From assembly GCF_037975245.1 (NCBI RefSeq), contig NC_092572.1:23792489-23856488 (forward strand): a stretch of DNA of 64,000 nucleotides. Direction: 5' to 3'. Both the position numbers and the translations under genes were made by a program. A model generated the notes under the pieces. It worked only from the letters and a program-made list of their open reading frames with translations, made no database searches and had not been told where the DNA came from. Below, piece after piece: positions 1-14,400 of the stretch (position 1 is the first letter of the stretch; each line of letters opens with the position of its first letter). This DNA is from Apostichopus japonicus (lineage: Eukaryota > Echinodermata > Holothuroidea > Aspidochirotida > Stichopodidae).

Positions 1-347
1 CTATTTTTGCTTCTACTGCCCCACAACCTTGAAAATAATTACCTGGATCCATTAAGCTCTCACTTCTTCTTGCGTCATTCAAATCTGCTCTGAAAACTCG
101 TCTGTTTCTAGAACTCAACAACTTTCTATTATTTTTACATTTTCTACTTGCTTTGCCTGTTCTCAATGTTGTTTCACTGCTTTTTGATGGATACCATGCA
201 TTTCAAATTTTGACCACGAACACAATGATGAAGTCGAGGGCGCAACATTAAATGAGGAACAAATTGGAAGACATCTCCTCCCTTTGAATAAAGAGTTGAT
301 TTATTATCTTTTCTTTCTTAATTTAATCATTCATTAGCGAATTCATA

Positions 348-389
<42 letters not shown>

Positions 390-2218
390 CAACCACAAGA
401 TATGTTGACAAAGCAAAACACAAACAATGGGGGTGTGATGGTTACAATTTACATCTCTTCAACACATGGTAAGCTTATCAAGAGCTGTAAGAAATGAAAA
501 CTAAATGGGAGGTCATGAATTTACTTGAAGAAGGTGTTTTTGCGTTGAATATTACAGAAACTTATATATGTAGATATTCTTAATTGCATATTATATGCTA
601 TGCCTCTCCTCGGGTGTCAAAAAAGGACATCTACAAACTCCTGTTTCAGTGGCATAACCACCTGGGGAGGCAGGGGGTGGGAGCCCCCAGTGAAATGTCA
701 TATACATAGAGCATAGGCAGTCTACAAAGAGTTGCCCTATTGCAGAGGAATGCAATCTACAAAAATTGTAGGCAACTTATAGAGGTAGACATCGAACAGA
801 AATGTTTTTGTTCTTTATTAACTCGATTTGACCGGAAAATTCTCTAAATTTGACTGGTTGTGTTACAGAAAAACTGACAACCCTGATGTAGGCCGTAAAC
901 TCCAAACTGGTATCACATTATGACACTATCATATTGTGTCTTTTTATTAATGGATACTGCCAGTGCCACAGATTTGAATAACTAGGCCACCCTAGAATCA
1001 GCTTCTATTTTGGGTGAGTTATTTGCCTACTTGATTAATTTCTACCCAACGAATCAGGCTGAGGCTAATAATATGCAGTATATTGAACATTTTAATATAA
1101 TTTTACACAGCTAAAATCTCCGCCGATTGGATAAAAAATGAAACCTTTGAAGCCTCTCAAGTCCGAAAAATTGTATAGCTTCCAGGGTCAATATGCCGGG
1201 CACCAGGACCCCATGCAGGTAGGACAAAGTGTTCTTGTTGACAGGTCATAAACTGGATCCTCCACCTAAAGTGAAATCCTGACTACATGCTTGACTTTCT
1301 CTACAATATATCAAGTTCACATTTTAGTTGGAATATCCCGTCAACGATTTAGCGGATGGAACTCAGGAATAAACCGTTCAAATTGGGTATAGAAACATTC
1401 TTAACAGTACCAATACCATGGTTAAAAGTGTTTGGGAACGGGCCATATTTGCAAAAAGTACCTAAACTGACCAAGCTGGTCCAGCGTGAAACTTGCCCCC
1501 TACTCGAAATCTTTGCCCCCCCCCCACCCCCAGATAAAAGTCAGGTAAGGCCACTGCCTGCTTTTGAATTCAAAGACATCCAACATATTGTGATTAAGAT
1601 AGATATGAGATATTGTAACTCAGCGATGATGCTCAAATCAAATTCAATTAATAAATAGATCCATATAATTTGAAATGTCCTGGAGAATGTTTCAGTTCGA
1701 TTGATATTATTTGCTTAGTGTATTAAAACTTGCAACATTTAAAAATTCATGAAAACCTGGCAACTAACCAGCTGCTTTATTGCAACAAAAAAGTATCATT
1801 TTAACCCTTCCTTAGCAGATAGACCAATCTGTTTCCCTAATTTACATATAAGCATCTGCCCTGGTGTCTAATAGGACAACCACAAACCCCTGTTTTCGTA
1901 TTCATTCAACATAAAATTAGGCTCATCTGAAGGTCTACAATAATTATAATTCTTGGAATGGTTGAACTTCAGCTGTTTTACATATTTTTGTGTTTCAGCT
2001 GTCTTCACAGATAAGTGGCATACCCACGTGAGGGCCAATTATGATACTGCAACTTTCCCCCACTATTACGTATCGTCTTGATGCACATCGAGAAAAATCA
2101 TCCTCATGTCACTTGAAGTTTGTTTTCCCTTAAACTTTCCACTAAACAATCCACGTTGCTGTGTAGGTAGAGATTCATCGTGTAAGAGCAGGCTTTTGTG
2201 TAGTAACCGTCTTCTATG
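1..2218. other. non-coding stretch, no gene recognised
   Basis: No frame here shows a recognisable domain or a convincing splice-bounded exon. A 100-codon plus-strand frame at 1356-1658 has no family resemblance and includes a poly-C run. The stretch is 3' of Gene A and may hold its 3' UTR on the minus strand. The only structured element seen is the AT repeat listed separately. Confidence 0.6.
351..386. repeat. (AT)18 microsatellite
   Basis: Uninterrupted alternating AT over about 36 bp, read directly from the sequence. Confidence 0.95.
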
Positions 2219-2404
2219 TAAGTACATCCTACCCATGTGTAGGTACATCATGCTCCTGTGTAGGTACATCAACCTCCTATGTAGGTACATCGGGCCCTTG
2301 GGTAGGTACATCGGGCTCTGTTGTAGGTACATCATGCTCCTGTGTAGGTACATCCTCCTCTTGTGTAGGTACATCAGACCCCTGTGCAGGTACATCATAC
2401 TCCT
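2219..2404 (-). repeat. 21-bp tandem repeat, partly coding
   Basis: Plus-strand units contain TGTAGGTACATC followed by nine variable bases, about eight units in all. On the minus strand one frame reads Asp-Val-Pro-Thr plus three variable residues, mostly Gln-Glu-x or Thr-Glu-Pro. A TAG at 2277-2279 closes the frame, but the DNA repeat continues past it with further stops. The unit length is a multiple of three, so copy-number change keeps the frame. Confidence 0.85.
2277..2404 (-). CDS. Gene A last exon: 7-residue repeat tail
   Basis: The acceptor TTTGTTCAG is followed by a 128-bp reading frame that is in phase with the Death exon and ends at TAG 2277-2279. It encodes EEYDVPAQGSDVPTQEE and further Asp-Val-Pro-Thr heptads, about five to six units, with high acidic and proline content. 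It has no known fold and is probably a flexible tail. It lies wholly inside the 21-bp DNA repeat, so its length may vary between individuals. Confidence 0.6.
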
Positions 2405-5400
2405 CTGAACAAATTGGAATTGTACACCTAGCAATGGATTACTTGGCTAAGATCTTGATATGTGCATTGATTGTGGACCAGCTACCGAGTCCTGTGTGGG
2501 TTCATTACGGCTCTGCATTGGCACTACAAATGAACAGTGATATTTTGGTATTTAAATATTAAAAATGTATTTGCTTTAAAGTCACAACCGTTTACTGTGA
2601 TATTTCAGGGCTAGACAGTTGCTGGTAATTCCTGACATTTGTAAGCTGGATATTACATGAATCAGACACCCATCATTAAAAAGAGAAATGTGTTCTCTTT
2701 TACTATAAAAGACATGTTTGTATGAATATATCGTGTAATACCTCCTATCCATGTATTAATGATTAGAAGATTTGAAACCTCCATGTACGGATGCATCTAC
2801 TGCATGATTGCTCATGGCAATACCAGTTAACATATGTAATATTATATTAAGTATAACGAATGTGGTATGTAGATTGAAAAACTAACACAAGTTTATTGCT
2901 TTCTAATGATGTGGCTTGGACATTAAATGGATATGTGACTGCTATGAAGAAATGAAACATGCTCTACACTGTCAGTTCAAAACCACATCTCAATGTCTTG
3001 ACTTGATATTGGTTGATTGGATGAACCTATTTTGACTAGTAAAATCCTCCATTCGGCTATGCAATGGAACACAGTAGGTGGTCTGTGGTGTCGAAACAGT
3101 AAATGTTTTTCATGTTCTACTTTTCTATTATAATATTTTATTTGATGCATGTGCGAGACCTGGTACATTTGGACTGTTTGCTAGCTTTCAAGGTTCTCTG
3201 TATTTAGAATTTCATTGAAATGCAACGTTTTGTATAAATATTATAATTCTCTGTGAATAGGGGAGTTGAATATTATGAATAAAAACAAAAAGACATTTTC
3301 AGCTGAATTGCTGTGATGATATCATTCAGCTGTTGCCAGATGCATTCACAAAATACAACCAAATTTAAAGATTTTCCATCTTTGCCATACAAGATGCTAT
3401 AAAGGTTTTGACCTATATATTGCCAGCATTGTCTGTAAGGAATCAACTTAAGCCACCTGAATACCCCTTGAATGTTACTGTGAATACAAATTATTTGTAT
3501 GCACGTATTATTAGATGAATTATCAACGCGATTGAAGTCATCTATATCAATCCAGTCAATAGTTATTATTACCTTGTCTCATCACATACTGCTGAAGATC
3601 TCTTCGGTCTGCCTTGTCCAAAGCTGTAGCAAGCACTCTGTAAGTGGCCCCAGTACCATTCTTTTTTCTCCAGAGACGAAGCATGAAGAATTTTACGTCT
3701 TGATGACACCTGCGATTATCTTCCTTTAAATTATCAAGATCACCATCGCTAATATTCAAATACATGGCAAGCCTTTGCCACTCTGAACACAGCTTTTTTG
3801 CCAAATACTACAAGAAAGATGAATTGAAATTAAATCTGCTTCATTTACATTCAAAACATAAATATCTTACACTAAGGACAATTTATAGAATAGCTGTGGA
3901 TGGAAGAGACCTCGATGAATTGGTACACTACTTGCTTGTGGTCTAGTTGAAACAACTTAATTGATGTGACAATAGAACATCAGAGGGGCTTATGTTGTTA
4001 TATTTATACAGAAAGTAGATGCTTCATTGTCCAAGAACTAAAATAACTACCCTAAATAACCGCCTATCTTCTTTCTGCCTCACAAATACATAACATAACG
4101 CTATGTCCACTTGGAACAGTGTTATATCTGTACAATCCTTACAAATTTACTTATAAAATGCCGCTGCTGAACAAATTTCAGAACCCACCAGACCTCTGGG
4201 AGAATGGCCACAAATAAGTTAATTATTACAGTCATTGGAATATTACATATTAGGTAGTAGAGCCATGGGATGCAGGATGAGGCATGACAGCTAGCAGGAC
4301 ACTTTGCTGATCACAGACACCCAGCACGACCCCTCCAAACAAACACAACAATTTTGTCGCCTATCCCTGGATCATTGTTGTAGAATCTTGACAACATCAT
4401 TATGATCATAAATACCTCTAAAATGCAATCAGGAACTGTACTGTCTGCAATTTCACCTGTGGACTGATCCACCTGTAGAAAGACAATATACATACATACA
4501 TACATACCATTGAACTTGCCACAAAGATATATTCTTCCAAACTAGTCTTTTCGAAGGTTGCAAAATACTAATTTATCTTTACACATATTATTATAGCTAA
4601 ATTCAATCTCCATATTTTTGTTGTAAGGATCAAACCATAGCATTAGAGAATAATTGCTAAAATTGGGAGAAATAGAAGGTATTACCGATACGGGTAGAAA
4701 CACACGCATAGAGAAAAAAATTACTCATATAAATCAATTCCTGATATTCAGTAATTATTTTCTCCATTATTGTAGTCTTGTGAAATATGTTTTTACTTTT
4801 ACTTTTATTTTGCAAATGGAAATGCAAAGAAGTCTCAGTATCATGCCTAGCTTGTCTTCATGATTAAGCTATAATATATTTCTTTGTTACACTTGACATT
4901 CTCTTTTGCTTTTCATAAAAGTAAAAGTCTTGAGTTTTATAGCCATTATGTTCCTCCATTTCATTTAATGGCTGGACCACAGTTTGCCTCTTACTCTACA
5001 TTTTATATCAGTTAGAAAATAAAGAAGTGTAAGTTTTTGGAAACTATATGTTGAGAGGTGTTCAGGTTTATGTATGTGTTTGTTCTCTACGGTAAGTTAA
5101 AGCCACATGCAGAGGTTATAATATCACCAAGAAAGCATAAACACTCAGAAGGGAAAAACATTATGGAGAGATTCATTAAATGCCAGACCTACTTTGCATT
5201 GTTTTGTGGCATCTAACAGCCCGTACAAAGAAACTGATTTACTATAGCCAGTTGATGATAATAAAACTGATCTTGGTTGTACAATTCTGGCCAAAATCAG
5301 GTCATAAAATCAAAATATTTCTAAACTATCCATAGAATTGACTGACAAAAGTAGCAGTGTTTGCACCCAAACATGTCTTCAACAGCTGTGAGGTATATAA

Positions 5401-8400
5401 TGCAACATATTACAATCATGGTACCACCCTAATATTTTTTTTGTTTAAAGTGATGTCAGGTATAATGGTTCACTATAATATCACAATATGCAGCTCTTGC
5501 TAATAAGGATATGATCCCTCAAGTGGATAATTTATGCCATCTCAGATGATGCAGTACTGAATAAAACAGTAGCTGAACGACTTAGTTTATGAAAATGTGA
5601 GCCAAGAGCATGTAAGCTTAACAGCTTGATGATTACACTACTGATCTAACCTTTTTGATGTCTTTGTTACAAAATCCATTAAAACAGCAATAACACATAT
5701 CAAAAAATTTCCATTCCAAAACAACAAACCTCCAGTTCTATTTCAAATTTAATAGGATTATAGTTCCCCTGTTGAGCTAAGAAATTGCAGAATGAGTCCA
5801 TATTTTGTCTCCTTTGAAGTACAAATGGCACTAAGCGCTCTTCAGATACTGCTATAGACCGCCAAGGTATCTCCTAAAGAAGAAAAATAAAAAATAACTG
5901 TATTTGTTGAGGTTAAACCATGCAGATGCAATGCTAAACAAGAGCATCAATGATGCAGTATCTCAATACTGGAAGTTTTAATTTTGATTCCTAATTTCAA
6001 ATCTTTGCTCTGTCTCTACAATTATCAATATCAATCATGGTACAACAAATATATAACTTGCATTTTTGCTACTTGGCCACGAATAGTCTCTGCAGGTTAC
6101 ACTTTATCCTGCTAGTCTTGCCTTTAGCGCTCATTGCCTGTTAGTCGAAAGAACGACGTTGCAAGGTTTAGTAATGTCATAGAATATTTAAGAACTTGTT
6201 TTTTATGTGGTATCCTTCATCTTGGGTCAGTCTCTGTTGGACTTTTTGGTCATATAGTTTGACGTCAATGACAACGGCCAAATTAGAAGAGGCGAACAAC
6301 TCGACCATATTCTTGATGCCTGCCTTGAGAGCTAGGCCTATTGACCTACTGTATGTTACTGTAGACTGTAGTGGTGACTACCATCAAAACTGTGTCCACT
6401 TCTAGATATCAAAACAACCCACGTTTTTCCATCTCAATTTTTCTTACATGAAGATTTCATGGATTTATGACTTGGAAAAAATAATGTAAAAGAAGATTAC
6501 AAGTTTTTATATGCAAGTGATGGGTGGCCTCCTCCTCCCCTAATAGCCACCTCAGTTCCTCTCCATTTTGTTATTTTATTTTAATTCTTTGTACATTTGA
6601 TGTCAAACATTACAGGTTCAAAAGAAAGCTAAACATACTTCTTATAACCTTATACATCTTATATCCTTATAAATGAAACATAACCTTATACAATTTTTAT
6701 AGTCTTATAAAAGTTGTGATGCTATGGCCGGCTCCTCTTTTATACGTACCCATCAACAAACTTACCCTGGTCCTTCCTAGGAAAAGCTGTCTGAACACCA
6801 GTACAATGCTAATGTGGCTATCACTGAAAGCCTAATAGGCCTAAGGGGCCTAGGCCTATATTTATATTTTTTTTAAATGCACTAGGCCTACAGTAAGTAG
6901 CCTTCAGAAATACAAGAATGTGTATACGTAATTATACAAAATACATGATGGGCAATCAAACAAACTTATCATGGCCCTTGCTCTGAAAAGCTACCTGAAC
7001 ACCAGTACTATCCTTAAATGGATGTTACAAAAACGAAGGCCTAATATAAATTAAATGCACTACCTAGAATTCAGCAGTACAGAATTTGTATATGTAATTA
7101 GCATGCAATACACTACACCTGGCGTACCTAACTACAGTAGAGACAATTGGTCGCGAGGGTAGCCATTTTCGTATATCTAACATGTAGCTGCCATGAGTCA
7201 TAGCCAATCTGCTACAAAACAGACTTGGGGGCGGGGCTTAATCATCAAAAACGGACCTTTTTACTAAAAGTAGGGGCGGCAGCTTAGTATTGTTTTAAGA
7301 AAGAAAAATCATTCAAACATCAAATAAAGCAAATAAAAGCCATAAAATGTCATATACAGCTAGTAAAATTCTTATTAATACCTACCTGTAAACAACAAAT
7401 GAAAGTTTAAAATGTTAATAAAATATATAATACATAGGACCCTATCTTAGACGATACCACTGTTGACAGACAATTCTATTCTATTCTCTTTCATAAAACA
7501 TAAGTTTTGGAGCGTGTGCAAAAATGGGTTGTTTAAACTGTATTTCGGTCCAAATTGGCCCGATTTGGACATAAATCGGTGAAAAAGTCATAGAATGAGA
7601 TAAAATTCTCGAATAAAAAATAGTAACTTTTGTTGGCCTATATGATATATGCTTGCTCTGAAAATTCCAGAGAAAAGAACTTTATATGAAGACGCTGAAA
7701 AATTTTTAAGAGAAGAGAGAGTCCCACTTACTGTTACAATATCTCTATACATGTAATGTATTGAGATAAAAACTGAGGTATGCTTCCATTGCATATGAAT
7801 ATATCATAGAAATATTTCTGTCACAGTATTTTAGAGCAAGTAAATATGGTGCCATATCTCCTACCCTAGCTGACAGTGTACAGTATGTACATAACTTAGT
7901 ACAATTGTGTATATTCCACAATATTACACCATGCTAGCCAGAGTGCTCATATGTCTTTATGAGTTAAAGGTTAGCCCTCGCTTGGTTTACAAAAATAGCA
8001 ATTTTCATGGTATCATGTCATATACAAGGGTAATGAGCCATGGCTCAATCATATATCTAGATAAATCCTTAATTAATTGATTTGGAAGGACTGTATTGAA
8101 TGCACTGGAGAAATCCAGGAACAACACAATTGATATAGTGATTTCCTTGTTATTTAAATTCGACACAATTTCATGGATTATTAAAAGCACAGCGTCGATA
8201 CAGGATACACCTTTTTCTTTGTAAGCAAATTGACATTCCCAATCTGATCTATATATACTCTTCATTAACTGTGGCAACGAGAGCTTATACTATTAAATGC
8301 AATACTTGCTTAGTCAATTAGTCTGAAATCATTTACATGTTTGGGTTCTTCACTTTGGGAACAGGGGATGTTAATAATGCTGCTTTCCACAAACTAAGCA

Positions 8401-11400
8401 TTTCACTATTTTGAATGCTTTCCTGAAATAAAGATGCGTAAACAGGGCTAATTTATTAGGAGAGCATTTAAATACCCACCACAGAATCTTGTCTGATCCA
8501 CATGCAACACCGCTCTAAACGTTTTTACTGGATTGGCGAGATACCAGATTAACATCTTATTTAGGAAAACCATCCTTTAATTCGGGTAAACATAATGGAA
8601 TGTCTTTACTTTCAGAATCATTAAATCGTCCAAAATGTTCAGTCAATTCACTCCCTAGCTCTTTATCAATGCACACTTTAGCTCATGAAGAAGTTGCAGC
8701 AGGAATAAACTTTAACAGAGTTTGAGGTGTAAGATAAGGAAGAGAGCTTCGGTTACTTTGTTGATCAAGTGATACCCGAAAAAGTGTGTTTTTTTCTGGG
8801 CATAAATCAAGCGAGAGCTACTGTATATAACCTGGTTGAACTTGTCATGGTAAATGAAGGTAACATGACACTTTCGTAGCGCCTGCATTACACTCACATT
8901 TAATAATAATCAATGTTATCTAGTCAATATTAAAGTACTCTGTTAAAATCTAACCAATTGTGAACTGAAATATACAAATTACAAAATTTACCTCTCTTGC
9001 TTTTCCTTGCTCTGTATACCAAGTATTGCCTGGCTTAGTGCCATTAAATGATATAGTTAATGGCTGGTTTCCTTCTTTCATAAATGTTAATTGCAGGCTT
9101 CGTTCCGGTTTGATGTCTGGATTCAATTTGAGTATCTGAAATGGAAATGATATACTAGATGCCATTCTCAATAAGACAAACAATTTATTTTAATTTTACT
9201 CATCCATTCATATGGTAATCCACAAAATGGTGCATTTATAAAGATAAACATTCTTACTTTAGTAAAAAATATTTTCGCGGTAAACTAATTTAGAATGAAT
9301 GATGCATCACAACACACCATTTAATAATGATTTACATTTGGTTCACCACGTTCAGGAATGTCTTCGTAATATCCAACTTCTACTTTGGCAGTTTGTTTAT
9401 TTCGTAGCATCGTTTTCGCTGCAAATACCACAAGATTCTTAGCTTCAACTTCGGTGTCATCAATGATAACCTTCAACCAGCAAAAGGCAAGTAGCCTCAC
9501 TGTACACTTTGAACGATGAAAGATGTAAGGGCTGAGCGGTCTCTCTTCCCAACGGGGTCTTTGGCCTGTCAAGTTGACAGAAATGAATTTCAATCAGATA
9601 AAGGAAATCATTAAGAGTGTTGATTTTAATATTTTACCATAAACTACCAGTCCATCAACCTGAAATGCATGGTATTTCATAAATATTAAATATTAATTTA
9701 TTAACTCCAGTGTGTTTTTCTATGAATTAATTTTCTTTTAGCTGAATGGTGAATAGTATGCTTACTAAGTTACTATATGTTATAATTATACAGAAATGTC
9801 AATGTAAATAACAATAATGTTTTTTCTTTCAGTAACATCCTGACACATTGACCGCACCAGAGCAGCGATAAAGAATACACAGGATAGAAGGATTCCTGAA
9901 GTGTCTATCAATATTAAGAGGAGTGTGTATGTCTGAGAAAGCTTTTTTATTAATCCTGTTTCCTGTGGGGGAGTGAAAAAAACATCAAGATCCAGCAGTC
10001 TGCATAGTAGCATATCTAATGGCTGCATCATTTCATGTTTACATTTGACGATCTTCATTCTATAACTTTGAACCCCCCCCCCCCCAAATAAAAACAAAAA
10101 CATAAAATCGTCCTTTTACCCATTCAGTTTTGCCATCATTCCCATTATCAACTTATATTTAGGTAATAGCTAACTTGTGAAGGTTGCATATCTTTTTAAC
10201 ATTTTTCTTCTTGTATTTAATGCAAAACTTCAGATCATTAAATATTTTACTAAAGGCTACTACAAATTGCACCAGTCCATCAACTAGATTTGCAAGCCTT
10301 CCGAGAATCAGGCAAAAGGCACAAAAATCCTCTGCAGGACCCATACAAGCTAGTAAGCAATGTCTTGTTATATTGGTCTAGACAAAAGTGACAAGAAAGA
10401 GTTCCATCAACTCCAGCTAGATTGCTACCCTCCCCTAAACCAATCACACAAGGCCCCCTTCTAAGACTCTCTGCTTGTCCCATAAAGCTGGTGAACCAAG
10501 CCGTGTTTTTGGTCTATTGCTTCATCAAGTCAAAAATTACAACCATCAGTTAATCTGTTGCAGTAGTCTTGAAGTGCACTGCCCTATGAAGAGTTGTCAG
10601 AAAGCTACTTCTTTCATTTTAATGCATGACTTATTCAGTGTGTTGCAGCCAAGTCATAGGGTCACAGCCAGACCACTTTCATTAATATCAACTTTGTTCT
10701 TGAATAGCTAAAAACATCATAAAACCGATGGTGATCTCCTTCTATGTCTACAACCACAAGATAATATCATACTAAATAATTTGTTGGCTGCATTTTTATA
10801 TCTCCGAATCCTATTCACCAAAGTTTGCAGTTATAATATGCATCCTTGACTAAACAGTTCTGTCAAAAGTTCTGGATATGTTTACTTAGAGTTAGTTTTC
10901 TCTAAATGAATATTACTTGATTTAGCTTCTTTGATGTAAGGCAAGCAGTGTGGTATAGCAAATAAACTTTCACTGTTGCAGTGTATGTTATCAACTTGTC
11001 CATTCCACAATGCATTCCACACATGTTAGGTGGCAGCTGTTGGTGAGGAGTAAAGTGAGATATTGTATATGATAAATCATGTGAAGTTAAATTAAGTACA
11101 ATAATGTGTGTAATTAAGCAAAATAAAGTAAGATAAAGTGAAATTTACCTTCTTCATGGTGACTGACATAAATCTTGGCTTTAGCTTTTTCCTCATTAAT
11201 AAAAGTCAGACAATGAGGTAAGGTCAATGAAACTTCACGTTTTAACTGCAAACCATTCGGCAGAAGCTCCAATACCACTGATGAATTACTTGAAAAGGAT
11301 GTGGCTGGCTCATTTAAAAGACTTGGTGGAATGATTTTTACTTGGATATTGTGTTCCTCTGTCACTGCGTTTGGTGGAAAAACCAGTTTAATACCAGTGT

Positions 11401-14400
11401 TTGGAATCTGTAATAATCCTCCCTTTCCAGATATGGAAGATGTTATTTTCATGGTGTCTGGTGGCTTCCAGTCTGAGGGAAAATAGTATAATTGGTACCT
11501 GATAGTATCATCTGTTTACATTTTAAACAATATTCCAGTGATTGATGTTCATTGTGTAACAAAATTACTGGAAATTATGTATCTTTTCAAAAGCATATCC
11601 TACTATGTTTTATTTCATTTCAAATTTGATGAAATTTAATGAATGCATCTGTAACACCCTAGTTTGGTAAGTCATGATGGCAATTTATTCTATTTTACTT
11701 CAAAAGATACAAATGATTTATCCCTTGAGGAAATTTCTTGCACCTTCGAAGAATTTAAATAATAGTTTACATTCAAACATCAGTATATTTAGGTTAAGTA
11801 ATAATAATTGAGAAGGGAAGGGGTAGGAGCAGGATTCCTGCTATTGTGCAGGCATTGAATTCCATGCATGTTGACAACCTTTATGCTTTCATGGTTTTAA
11901 TCTTGCAGTAAACTGTTTTTGTATTACAAGACAAATGAAATATGACATTTTGATCATCACATGCTGCTAACTATGCTCATGAAAGCTTAGCTCAACTGTG
12001 ATTTTTAATGACTAAATTTAGAAGTCATGTTCCAAAGACTCCCAAATTTGATGTAACAATTAATACTCCTTTTCTCTCTCAGTACTATGAAAACAGGCCA
12101 TTTTAACAATTAGGAACGGAAGTAATGTTTCAGCAAGCAACATACCCGAACTCAGGTACTTCTCATTCAGCTTGATTCATGTCAGAAGAATGCTTGTTTA
12201 GACGACAAAATATCATTTTCCCATAATATTCTTCATATATTTACTTGGGTTGAGAAATGCCTATATCTTGTTCACCTCATGAGTTGTACAGGGCATCATG
12301 AAATGAAGGTTGGCGTGCTGGCCAACTTTCAGTTTAAACCATACAAGGTATGTACCCACCTTCTTCTTCTTTTACTGTCAATTTGCTACTTCTTCTCTGA
12401 AAAACCGGCGAGCGATAAGGCCTGGTACCTGAAAGTTCAACATTTTGGTACCTGGTACCTGAAAGTAGCAATATTCCAGTGATTGATGTTCATTGTTTAA
12501 CACTGGAAATTATGCGTCATTTCAAAATCATATCCTACTAGCAGTTTTATCTAATTTTTAACTTAGTGAAATTAAATGAATGTATTTTTAAGCAGCCCAG
12601 TTAGTCAAGTCCTGATGACAATTTAGCTTAATTTTATTTTAACACCATCGTACCATAAGGAAGGATTTAAGTAATAATTAGCATTCAACCATCAGTATTT
12701 CTTGGGTTAGTAATAATATTGAGAAAGAATGTGATAGGAGCAGGACTGCTGCCATTTTGGAGGCGCTGAGTTTCATGCATGTTGACAACCTTTATGCTTT
12801 CATGGTTTTAATCCTGCAGTAAACTGTTTTTGTATTACAAGACAAATGACAATTTGATCACTCAACATGCTGCTAACTTTGCTCATGAAAACTAAGCTCA
12901 TATGTGATTTTTAATTACTACTTTTAGGAATCATCTTGCAAAGAATCTCAAATTTGACATAACAGTTAATACTCCTTTTCTCCCTCAGAACTATGAAAAC
13001 AGGCACATTTTACAACAAGGTACAAAAGTAATGCTTCAGCAAGCAAAATACCCACCGATCAGGTTTTCTCATTCAGCATATTTATGTCAGAAGAATGCTT
13101 GTTTGGACGAAAAAACATTGTTTTTCCATAAATATTTTTCATATATTTACAATGGTTGAGAAATTTCAATAAGCTTGTTCACCTCATGAGGTGTACATAC
13201 TGACCTAGTGAAATTAAAGTTGGCGTGTAGGCCAACTTTCATTTAAAACAATAGAAGGTATGTACCCACCTTCTTCTTCTACTGTCGTCTTTTGTTTAAG
13301 GTAGACTGATGAAGGGCTGATGTCAATGGATGAATAGCTTCCTTTAACAGCAAAGAAATATAATAGTAAAATATGCATTAATTTCCAAAGTACTAAAAAG
13401 AGAAACATTATGATAATTGTATCCAGCTTAAAATCTCATTTTGCATTGAATTTGTCCTGAGCTGATGAACTTACCTCTGAAAGCAAAGTAGGGGTGCAAC
13501 TTAATGAATGCATCTGTTAGCACCCCAGTTTGTTAAGTCATGATGGCAATTTAGCTGATTTTACTTCAAAAGATACAAATGATGTATCCCTAGAGGAAAT
13601 AAATTTCCTGCACCTTGATGATCTAATACATGCAGAGAACTTTGACAATTAAATAACCGAAATGTATCACATTTTAAGGAAATCAAAAAGAAACATATTT
13701 TAATGAGACGTTATGCTTTTCATAAACCCCGGTCATGATGACATCACATCATGTTTTAAGGACTCATCATCATCGTATCATTAGGATTTAAGTAATAATC
13801 CCAAAAACTTACCTGGTTTTAGGGTCTACGAGCGACGATACCTATCTCATACTTACACAGCGCCCCCCCTTAACTAGCCTACTAGTCCCATTCTGGCAAA
13901 TTCTACCATACCCCAACTGGCCACCCACCCTGCTCTTCCTCTTATTCTCCAGAATTCACATCGTAAGGTCTTGGCAATCCGCCTCGACCGGTGCCCTGGA
14001 GTGGGGAAGGAGGGAGGGAAACCAGTATGAGATAGGTATCGTCGCTCGTAGACCCTAAAACCAGGTAAGTTTTTGGGAGTCTACTTCACTCCTCTACCTA
14101 TCTCATACTTACACAGCGCCCCAGAGTGACACAGCCGTCATTGGTGGTGGGCCCAGGTGCCGCGTCTCGGCGGATTGAGAACTGCCCTGGCGAAGTCTCC
14201 ATCAGGTGACCTGGTGTTCCGCAGGTAGCAGGAGACGAAGGTCGTGTTAGATTTCCATGCCGCCGCCTTCATGATGGCCTCGAGTGGGACGCCGCCAAAC
14301 CATACTCGTGAGGCCGCGACTCCCCTGACATCGTGGGCTCGCATTGGTAATGGGTTCCTTGTATGGCTCGAGATCGTGGTTCGGAGCCAACGAGCCAAGG

